DNA from: Thauera carbonicopians | Lineage (GTDB): Bacteria; Pseudomonadota; Gammaproteobacteria; Burkholderiales; Rhodocyclaceae | NCBI RefSeq assembly: GCF_025699485.1 | Contig: NZ_JANUXN010000013.1 | Span: 1 to 64,000, forward strand | Length of the DNA: 64,000 nucleotides | Direction of reading: 5' to 3' | In this document: one piece after another, positions 57,899-64,000 of the stretch | Numbering within the stretch: position 1 is the first letter of the stretch | Layout of the letters: each line of letters begins with the position of its first letter | Program-made: the position numbers and the translations under genes | Notes under the pieces: model-generated | Seen by the model: the letters and a program-made list of their open reading frames with translations, nothing else | The model's database searches: none | What the model was told of the DNA's origin: nothing

Positions 57899-58207
57899 AT
57901 GGAAAGCAATACGGTGGCGAAGATCGTCGCCAATCCCAAGTATCAGAAGCTGGTCAGTACGCGTACCCGCTACGGCTGGACGCTGACGATCATCATGCTG
58001 CTCGTGTACTACGGCTACACCGCGATCATCGCCTTCGACAAGGAGCTGTTCCATCAGCGCCTGGGTGAAGGGGTGATGACGCTCGGCGTTCCCGTCGGTT
58101 TCGGGGTGATTCTCTTCACCATCATCATCACCGGCATTTATGTGCGTCGTGCCAACTCGGAGTTCGACGCCCTGACCGAGGAAATCGTCAAGGAGGCCGG
58201 CAAATGA
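57899..58207 (+). CDS. DUF485 membrane protein, partner of the acetate permease
   Basis: A 102-residue protein with two membrane helices (about residues 25-47 and 60-82) and hydrophilic ends ([20 protein letters not shown]). DUF485 proteins (YjcH-like) are nearly always encoded before ActP-type sodium/solute symporters and may assist the permease. The start follows AGGAGGGAG. The stop overlaps the next ATG by 4 bp, showing translational coupling. Confidence 0.92.
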   Translation: MESNTVAKIVANPKYQKLVSTRTRYGWTLTIIMLLVYYGYTAIIAFDKELFHQRLGEGVMTLGVPVGFGVILFTIIITGIYVRRANSEFDALTEEIVKEAGK

Positions 58208-59922
58208 TGGGTTCTTATGCACGTCTGGGCGGAGGCCTCGCCCTCGCCCTGCTGTCGGCGGCAGCGTTGGCTGCCGGCGGTGATCTCGGTCAGGCCGAAA
58301 AGCAGGCCACCAACTGGACCGCGATCATCATGTTCGGCGCCTTCGTCGCCGGTACCATGTTCATCACCAAGTGGGCGGCGTCGAAGACGAAGTCGGCGGC
58401 CGACTTCTACACCGCCGGCGGCGGCATTACCGGCTTCCAGAACGGCCTGGCCATCGCCGGCGACTACATGTCGGCGGCGTCCTTCCTCGGTATTTCCGCC
58501 GCGGTCATGGTCAGCGGCTACGACGGCCTGATCTACTCGATCGGCTTCCTCGTCGGTTGGCCGATCATCACCTTCCTGATGGCGGAAAAGCTGCGCAACC
58601 TCGGCAAGTTCACCTTCGCCGACGTGGCTGCCTATCGCTTCGAACAGACCCCGATCCGCGCTTTCGCGGCCTCGGGCACGCTGGTCGTGGTGGCCTTCTA
58701 CCTGATCGTCCAGATGGTGGGTGCCGGCCAGCTCATCAAGCTGCTGTTCGGCCTCGAGTACTGGATGGCGGTGGTGATCGTCGGTGCGCTGATGATGATC
58801 TACGTGCTGTTCGGCGGCATGACCGCGACTACCTGGGTGCAGATCATCAAGGCGGTGCTGCTGCTGTCGGGCGCGTCCTTCATGGCCTTCATGGTGATGA
58901 TGAACTACGGCTTCTCGCCCGAGCAGCTGTTCGCCGCTTCCGTCAAGGTCAAGGCTGATGCCGCGATCGCGGTCGGCAAGTCGCCGGAAGAGGCCAGTGC
59001 GCTCGCTCAGTTGATCATGGGGCCGGGCTCCTTCATCAAGGACCCGATCTCGGCGATCTCCTTCGGCATGGCGCTGATGTTCGGTACTGCGGGTCTGCCG
59101 CACATCCTGATGCGCTTCTTCACCGTGCCGGATGCCAAGGAAGCACGCAAGTCGGTGTTCTGGGCCACGACCTGGATCGGTTACTTCTACATCCTCACCT
59201 TCATCATCGGTTTCGGTGCGATCGTGCTGGTGTCGAACAATCCGGAGTTCCTCGACGCCAATGGCGTGCTGAAGGGCGGCGGTAACATGGCGGCGATCCA
59301 CCTTGCCAACGCGGTCGGCGGCAACATCTTCCTCGGCTTCATGTCGGCAGTGGCCTTCGCGACCATTCTCGCGGTGGTGGCCGGCCTGACGTTGTCGGGC
59401 GCCTCGGCGGTGTCGCACGACTTGTACGCCACGGTGTTCAAGAAGGGCAATGCCGATTCCGCCTCCGAACTGCGCGTGTCGCGTATCACTACCATCGTGC
59501 TGGGTGTCATCGCGGTGATCCTGGGTATTGCGTTCGAGAAGCAGAACATCGCCTTCATGGTGTCGCTGGCCTTCGCCATCGCCGCGTCGGCCAACTTCCC
59601 GGTGCTGTTCATGTCGGTGCTGTGGAAGGATTGCACCACGCGTGGTGCGGCCATCGGCGGCTTCATCGGCCTGATCACGGCCGTGGGCCTCACCGTGGTG
59701 TCGCCGTCGGTGTGGGAAGCCACGCTCGGCAACCCGAAGGGTTCGGCGCTGTTCCCCTACACTTCGCCCGCGCTGTTCTCGATGACCGCCGGCTTCCTCG
59801 GCATCTGGCTGTTCTCGATCCTCGACAACAGCGCCCGTGCCAAGGCGGACCGCGCCGGCTACCTGGCCCAGCGTGTGCGTTCCGAAACCGGTATCGGTGC
59901 AGCGGCGGCTTCGAGCCACTAA
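58204..59922 (+). CDS. actP: Cation/acetate symporter (SSS family, ActP-like)
   Basis: A 572-residue sodium:solute symporter family permease with a cleavable-like N-terminal segment ([15 protein letters not shown]) and about 13 helices. The family segments [32 protein letters not shown] and [20 protein letters not shown] are present. ActP imports acetate, propionate and related short monocarboxylates. It is coupled to DUF485 and downstream of a TctDE-type two-component pair. A strong terminator follows. The substrate assignment is by family. Confidence 0.92.
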   Translation: MMGSYARLGGGLALALLSAAALAAGGDLGQAEKQATNWTAIIMFGAFVAGTMFITKWAASKTKSAADFYTAGGGITGFQNGLAIAGDYMSAASFLGISAAVMVSGYDGLIYSIGFLVGWPIITFLMAEKLRNLGKFTFADVAAYRFEQTPIRAFAASGTLVVVAFYLIVQMVGAGQLIKLLFGLEYWMAVVIVGALMMIYVLFGGMTATTWVQIIKAVLLLSGASFMAFMVMMNYGFSPEQLFAASVKVKADAAIAVGKSPEEASALAQLIMGPGSFIKDPISAISFGMALMFGTAGLPHILMRFFTVPDAKEARKSVFWATTWIGYFYILTFIIGFGAIVLVSNNPEFLDANGVLKGGGNMAAIHLANAVGGNIFLGFMSAVAFATILAVVAGLTLSGASAVSHDLYATVFKKGNADSASELRVSRITTIVLGVIAVILGIAFEKQNIAFMVSLAFAIAASANFPVLFMSVLWKDCTTRGAAIGGFIGLITAVGLTVVSPSVWEATLGNPKGSALFPYTSPALFSMTAGFLGIWLFSILDNSARAKADRAGYLAQRVRSETGIGAAAASSH

Positions 59923-59974
59923 ACCCCGGTCCATGCCCCTCCTTCACTGAAGAGGGGCTGCCGGGAAGGCAATA

Positions 59975-60014
59975 CGACAGGCGGTGGGCTCAGGCCCACC
60001 GCCTGTCGGTTTTT
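59975..60014 (+). terminator. Terminator of the DUF485-actP operon
   Basis: CGACAGGCGGTGGGC (59975-59989) pairs perfectly with GCCCACCGCCTGTCG (59994-60008) across a TCAG loop, followed by GTTTTT. Confidence 0.95.
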
Positions 60015-60066
60015 GGACGGCCTGATTCAGGCGAAGGAAAAAAGAAGGGCTGCTGACAGGTAATGC

Positions 60067-60094
60067 TTGACCTCGAATGAATTCAGGCTATAAT
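60067..60094 (+). promoter_or_regulatory. Sigma-70 promoter of tRNA-Phe
   Basis: TTGACC (60067-60072) and a perfect TATAAT (60089-60094) with a 16-bp spacer; the tRNA begins 13 bp after the -10. Confidence 0.88.
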
Positions 60095-60106
60095 GCACAC
60101 CTCTTC

Positions 60107-60182
60107 GGCCAGGTAGCTCAGTTGGTAGAGCAGCGGATTGAAAATCCGCGTGTCGGCGGTTCGATTCCGTCCCTGGCCACCA
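60107..60182 (+). tRNA. tRNA-Phe (anticodon GAA)
   Basis: A 76-nt gene with encoded CCA. The acceptor stem is GGCCAGG/CCTGGCC and the D-arm GCTCAGTTGGTAGAGC. The anticodon stem GCGGA/TCCGC with loop TTGAAAA gives anticodon GAA, and the T-arm is GGCGGTTCGATTCCGTC. It has its own promoter and terminator. Confidence 0.98.
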
Positions 60183-60198
60183 CGGAATTCGTTCAAGC

Positions 60199-60229
60199 AA
60201 AAAGCCCGGTCCTTGCGATCGGGCTTTTT
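60199..60229 (+). terminator. Terminator of tRNA-Phe
   Basis: AAAAAGCCC (60199-60207) pairs with GGGCTTTTT (60221-60229). The symmetric A/T flanks make it usable from both directions. Confidence 0.88.
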
Positions 60230-60330
60230 GCTTTTGAAGCGCCTCTCCGTCCTCATGCAGGCGATGTGCGAGCTGCCGGTGGAGCAGGGAAACAGGCTGA
60301 TTCCGCTCAATTTTTGCCTGTAGGCCTGGG

Positions 60331-60339
60331 TGCTATAAT
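60331..60339 (+). promoter_or_regulatory. Extended -10 promoter of hemA
   Basis: TGCTATAAT, an extended -10 with perfect TATAAT (60334-60339), 42 bp upstream of the hemA ATG. The -35 position (TTTTTG at 60311-60316) is weak. The segment 60230-60330 holds no recognisable gene. Confidence 0.7.
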
Positions 60340-60381
60340 GCGTACCTCTCCATCGAAGCGTGCTGAACCGCCTGATTCCGA

Positions 60382-61635
60382 ATGCAGCTTTACGCCCTTG
60401 GCCTGAATCATCACACAGCGCCGCTTGCGATTCGCGAGCGCGTTGCGTTTCAGCCGGAAAGGCTGGGCCAGGCGCTGCACGATCTGGCCCATGCGGATTC
60501 GGTGCGGGAGGCGGCGATCCTGTCGACCTGCAACCGCACCGAGCTTTATTTCGCTGCCGAGCAGCCCCAGCATGCGGCCGACTGGCTGGCGCGCTTCCAT
60601 CAGGTGGCGCTCAACGACGTGTCGCCCTATCTGTACGCCTATCCGCAGCGCGATGCGATCCGCCACGTATTCCGCGTTGCCAGCGGCCTCGACTCGATGG
60701 TCATCGGTGAGCCCCAGATCCTCGGCCAGGTCAAGGATGCCGCGCGCCGGGCCGAGGAGGCGGGTACGCTGGGCACGCTGTTGCACAAGCTGTTCCAGAA
60801 CACCTTCGCGGTGGCCAAGGAAGTGCGTTCGACCACCGCGATCGGCGCCAATACGGTGTCGATGGCGGCGGCGGCGGTGCATCTGACCGAGCGGATCTTC
60901 GAGAGCGTGAGCGATCAGCACGTGCTGTTCATCGGCGCGGGCGAGATGATCGAGCTGTGCGCAGCGCATTTCGCCGGGGCTCAGCCGAAATCCATGACGG
61001 TGGCCAACCGCACGGAAGAGCGTGCGCTCGCGCTGGCTTCCCGCTTCGGCGCGCAGACCATGCGCATCGACCAGATCGGTGACATGCTGTCGCGCTTCGA
61101 CGTGGTCGTGTCCTGTACTGCGGCACCCTTGCCTATCGTCGGCCTGGGCATGGTCGAGCGGGCCGTGAAGGCGCGCCGCCACCGCCCGATGGTGATGGTC
61201 GACCTTGCCGTGCCGCGCGACATCGAACCGGAGATCGCCGAGCTCGACGACATCTTCCTGTATACCGTCGATGATCTCGCCCAAGTGGTCGATGCCGGCA
61301 TGGAGTCGCGCCAGCAGGCGGTGGTCGAGGCCGAACAGATCATCAACATGCGCGTGGACGGCTTCCTGCACTGGATGTCGGCACGTGAGACCGTGCCGGC
61401 GATCCGGGCACTGCGGGAACATGCCGAGAGCCTGCGCCAGGCCGAACTGGAGCGTGCGGTGCGCTTGCTGGCCAAGGGCGACGATCCGCAGAAGGTGCTC
61501 GAGGCGCTGTCGCACGGTCTGACCAACAAGCTGATGCACGGCCCGACCCGCTATCTGAATCAGGCGGAGGTCGCGCACAAGGCCGAGGCCGGCCAGTTCG
61601 TGCGTCAGCTTTTCAATCTCCCCCACCAGGGCTAG
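60382..61635 (+). CDS. hemA: Glutamyl-tRNA reductase
   Basis: First enzyme of the C5 tetrapyrrole pathway, reducing glutamyl-tRNA to glutamate-1-semialdehyde. The 417-residue protein has [20 protein letters not shown], the catalytic cysteine in [10 protein letters not shown] (about residue 50), [12 protein letters not shown], the NADPH-binding [12 protein letters not shown] and a C-terminal dimerisation domain. hemA-prfA-prmC is the conserved operon order. Confidence 0.98.
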   Translation: MQLYALGLNHHTAPLAIRERVAFQPERLGQALHDLAHADSVREAAILSTCNRTELYFAAEQPQHAADWLARFHQVALNDVSPYLYAYPQRDAIRHVFRVASGLDSMVIGEPQILGQVKDAARRAEEAGTLGTLLHKLFQNTFAVAKEVRSTTAIGANTVSMAAAAVHLTERIFESVSDQHVLFIGAGEMIELCAAHFAGAQPKSMTVANRTEERALALASRFGAQTMRIDQIGDMLSRFDVVVSCTAAPLPIVGLGMVERAVKARRHRPMVMVDLAVPRDIEPEIAELDDIFLYTVDDLAQVVDAGMESRQQAVVEAEQIINMRVDGFLHWMSARETVPAIRALREHAESLRQAELERAVRLLAKGDDPQKVLEALSHGLTNKLMHGPTRYLNQAEVAHKAEAGQFVRQLFNLPHQG

Positions 61636-61690
61636 CGCAGCACGCCTGCGCTCGGGCCCGCAACTGCGGGCCGACAGCCGTCATCCAGCC

Positions 61691-62770
61691 ATGAAACAGA
61701 GCATCCGCGACAAACTCGAACATCTTGCAGCGCGCCTGCAGGAACTGGACCGTGCCCTGGCGGCCGAGGATGGCGCGCATGACATGAATGCCTTTCGCGA
61801 TCTGTCGCGGGAGCGCGCCGAGATCGAGCCGGTGGTCGTGCTGTATGCGTCCTACGTACAGGCCGAAGCGGATCGGGATACTGCGCGCGAGTTGCTGGCC
61901 GATCCCGAAATGCGCGAACTGGGGGAGCTGGAACTGGAAGCGGGCGAAGCACGCATCGCGACGCTGGAAGACGAACTGCAGCGTGCGCTGTTGCCGCGCG
62001 ATCCCAACGACGAACGCAATCTCTTCCTCGAGATCCGTGCCGGTACCGGCGGCGACGAGGCGGCGCTGTTCGCCGGCGACCTGCTGCGCATGTATTCGCG
62101 CTATGCCGAGCGCCAGCGCTGGAAAGTCGAGATCGTGTCGGCGAGCGAATCCGACCTGGGCGGCTACAAGGAAGTGATTGTCCGCATCGCCGGCAACGGC
62201 GCGTTCTCGAAACTGAAGTTCGAGTCGGGCGGCCATCGCGTGCAGCGTGTGCCGGCGACCGAAACCCAGGGGCGCATCCATACCTCGGCGTGCACCGTCG
62301 CCGTGTTGCCCGAAGCGGACGAGGTCGCGGCGGTCGAGATCAACCCGGCCGATCTGCGCATCGACACGTTCCGGGCTTCCGGAGCCGGTGGCCAGCACAT
62401 CAACAAGACCGACTCCGCCGTCCGCATCACGCACATCCCGACTGGCATCGTCGTCGAATGCCAGGACGACCGCTCCCAGCATCGCAACAAGGCCCAGGCC
62501 ATGTCGGTGCTGGCGGCGCGGCTCCACGATGCCAAGGTGCGCGCCCAGCAGAGCGCGGAGGCGGCGCAGCGCAAGAGCCTGATCGGCAGCGGCGACCGGT
62601 CCGAGCGCATCCGTACCTACAACTTCCCGCAGGGCAGGGTGACGGACCATCGCATCAACCTCACGCTGTACAAGCTGGAAGCGGTCATGCAGGGAGAGCT
62701 CGACGAACTGGTCGATGCGCTGACGCTCGAGCATCAGGCCGAACTGCTTGCCGCCCTGGCTGAAGAGTGA
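61691..62770 (+). CDS. prfA: Peptide chain release factor 1
   Basis: Recognises UAA and UAG and triggers peptide release. The 359-residue protein has the PAT codon-recognition tripeptide in [17 protein letters not shown] and the catalytic GGQ in [18 protein letters not shown]. These identify RF1 rather than RF2, which uses SPF. It needs GGQ methylation by the product of the next gene, prmC, whose start overlaps its stop. Confidence 0.98.
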   Translation: MKQSIRDKLEHLAARLQELDRALAAEDGAHDMNAFRDLSRERAEIEPVVVLYASYVQAEADRDTARELLADPEMRELGELELEAGEARIATLEDELQRALLPRDPNDERNLFLEIRAGTGGDEAALFAGDLLRMYSRYAERQRWKVEIVSASESDLGGYKEVIVRIAGNGAFSKLKFESGGHRVQRVPATETQGRIHTSACTVAVLPEADEVAAVEINPADLRIDTFRASGAGGQHINKTDSAVRITHIPTGIVVECQDDRSQHRNKAQAMSVLAARLHDAKVRAQQSAEAAQRKSLIGSGDRSERIRTYNFPQGRVTDHRINLTLYKLEAVMQGELDELVDALTLEHQAELLAALAEE

Positions 62771-63630
62771 TGACGGAGAACACGCCGGGCTCCGCCCCCG
62801 ATCGAACCGACATCGCCGGCGCCCTGGCGTGGGCGAGGATGCGTATCGATCTGATGGATGCACGCGTGCTGCTGCGCCACGTGCTGCAGTGCCCGGCGGC
62901 ACGGCTGGTGGCCTGGCCGGAGCAGATGCTGGATGGAGAAGACTGGGCAGCGTATCGCGCGCTGGTCGAGCGCCGTGTGATCGGTGAGCCGGTTGCCTAT
63001 CTCGTCGGCATGCGTGAGTTCTTCGGCCGCGAGTTCATGGTCACGCCTGCGGTGCTGATCCCTCGCCCGGATACCGAATTGCTGGTCGAATTGGCGATCG
63101 CATATTTTTCCGACCGCAAGGCTGCTCGTGTGCTGGACATGGGCACCGGCAGCGGGGCATTGGCGATCACGCTGGCGCTGGAACTCGACGAGGTCGATGT
63201 CAGCGCGATCGACCGCTCGCGCGAAGCCCTGTGGGTGGCGATGGCCAATGCCGCCCGCCTCGGCGCCAGCGTCTCCTTCGTCCAGAGCGACTGGTTCGCC
63301 TCCTTGGGCGACGAGCGCTTCGACCTCATCGTCGCCAATCCACCCTACATCGCCGCGGGCGACCCGCATCTGGACCAGGGCGACGTGCGCTTCGAGCCGC
63401 CGGGCGCCTTGGCCGCGGGCCCTGCCGGGCTCGACGATCTGCAGGAAATCGTCATGCAGGCGCCTGCCCGCCTGGCAGACGGCGGCCGCCTGTTCCTCGA
63501 ACATGGCTATGATCAGGCCGCTGCCGTGCGCAGCCTGCTGGCGGATGCCGGGTTTGCGGAAATCGCCTCGTGGAAGGACATCGCCGGCATCGAGCGGGTC
63601 TCGGGCGGCCGCTGGCTGGGGCGTGACTGA
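62770..63630 (+). CDS. prmC: Release factor glutamine methyltransferase PrmC
   Basis: Methylates the GGQ glutamine of release factors 1 and 2. The 286-residue protein has a helical N-terminal domain, the IPRPDTELLVE segment, SAM motif VLDMGTGSGALAITLAL and the catalytic NPPY in FDLIVANPPYIAAGDPHL. Adjacent GTG (62767) and ATG (62770) starts are possible. Coupled to prfA, its substrate gene. Confidence 0.96.
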   Translation: MTENTPGSAPDRTDIAGALAWARMRIDLMDARVLLRHVLQCPAARLVAWPEQMLDGEDWAAYRALVERRVIGEPVAYLVGMREFFGREFMVTPAVLIPRPDTELLVELAIAYFSDRKAARVLDMGTGSGALAITLALELDEVDVSAIDRSREALWVAMANAARLGASVSFVQSDWFASLGDERFDLIVANPPYIAAGDPHLDQGDVRFEPPGALAAGPAGLDDLQEIVMQAPARLADGGRLFLEHGYDQAAAVRSLLADAGFAEIASWKDIAGIERVSGGRWLGRD

Positions 63631-63734
63631 ATCCACGAAGTGCTGCGGCATGCCCATTGTGGGTGCATTGACGCTGAACACCACCCATCCTAAAATTACC
63701 CGACTATTAAACTCAACTTTTGATGGCCCCAATC

Positions 63735-64000
63735 ATGAGCATTCAAGACGTCATTCGCGACCAGGTCACCAACAACGATGTGGTTCTCTACATGAAGGGT
63801 TCGCCGCAGTTTCCGCAGTGCGGCTTCTCGTCGGCCGCCGTCCAGATCCTGAAGGCCTGTGGTGTGAAGGAAGTGCTGGCGGTCAATGTGCTGGCCGATG
63901 ACGAGATCCGCCAGGGCATCAAGGAATTCTCCAACTGGCCGACCATTCCGCAGCTCTACATCAAGGGCGAATTCGTCGGCGGCAGCGACATCATGCGCGA
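63735..64000 (+). CDS. grxD: Monothiol glutaredoxin GrxD, partial
   Basis: Grx4-type glutaredoxin involved in Fe-S cluster trafficking. The first 88 codons are present before the right edge. They begin [20 protein letters not shown], contain the monothiol active site CGFS (about residues 29-32), [19 protein letters not shown] and end in the start of the last helix. About 15-20 residues are missing. Confidence 0.95.
   Translation, partial: MSIQDVIRDQVTNNDVVLYMKGSPQFPQCGFSSAAVQILKACGVKEVLAVNVLADDEIRQGIKEFSNWPTIPQLYIKGEFVGGSDIMR

Overview
The window is a high-GC, gene-dense chromosomal segment of a betaproteobacterium. It is most likely from the Rhodocyclales (Thauera/Azoarcus/Aromatoleum group). 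The gene order rlmN-pilW-rodZ-ispG-hisS-yfgM-bamB-der-hfq-hflX-hflK-hflC-DUF2065-hisZ-purA is the classical betaproteobacterial core cluster. Other genes fit the same assignment: a nitrate reductase fused to a flavoprotein reductase, petABC, sspAB, a DUF485/ActP-type permease, and groESL under a CIRCE element. The genus is an inference from content; no rRNA is present.

Layout. 1-900: end of a TRAP permease, a terminator and a DedA protein. 1040-16766: nearly continuous forward-strand housekeeping block covering nucleotide metabolism, rRNA modification, pilus and cell shape, isoprenoids, His-tRNA synthesis, outer-membrane assembly, ribosome GTPases, Hfq, HflKC and purine synthesis. 16916-17334: two tRNA-Leu(CAG) genes on the reverse strand, each with its own promoter and terminator. 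17334-21312: RNase R and RlmB. 21505-22481: a cobalamin riboswitch followed by bluB. 22621-31843: an assimilatory nitrate locus with nasR, an ABC nitrate transporter, a small unrecognised ORF and a 1433-residue NasA-flavoprotein fusion. 31913-39006: a more variable stretch with a c-di-GMP protein, nitroreductase, acyl-CoA synthetase, 4.5S RNA, ZIP transporter and a 29-codon ORF. 39114-46753: dnaX-ybaB-recR, petABC, sspAB and a hemerythrin. 46779-53022: a DadA-like oxidase, fbp, tamA, a DUF938 methyltransferase and a secreted glycosidase. 53175-55414: groESL. 55582-59922: a two-component system followed by DUF485-actP. 60067-64000: tRNA-Phe, hemA-prfA-prmC and the start of grxD.

The most informative regulatory region is 23914-24210, in front of the nitrate transporter. 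It holds two NtrC-type dyads 32 bp apart, a sigma-54 promoter about 110 bp downstream of the second dyad, two RNA hairpins with identical AACGGC hexaloops, and an intrinsic terminator that shares bases with the second hairpin. The gene directly upstream encodes a NIT-ANTAR protein. The arrangement therefore reads as nitrogen-limitation control of initiation plus nitrate-dependent antitermination of the same operon. No insertion sequence, prophage or CRISPR array was seen. The best candidates for undescribed elements are small: a four-cysteine 55-residue ORF inside the nitrate operon, a 29-residue ORF with a perfect Shine-Dalgarno ahead of the ZIP gene, and a long hairpin just upstream of nasR.
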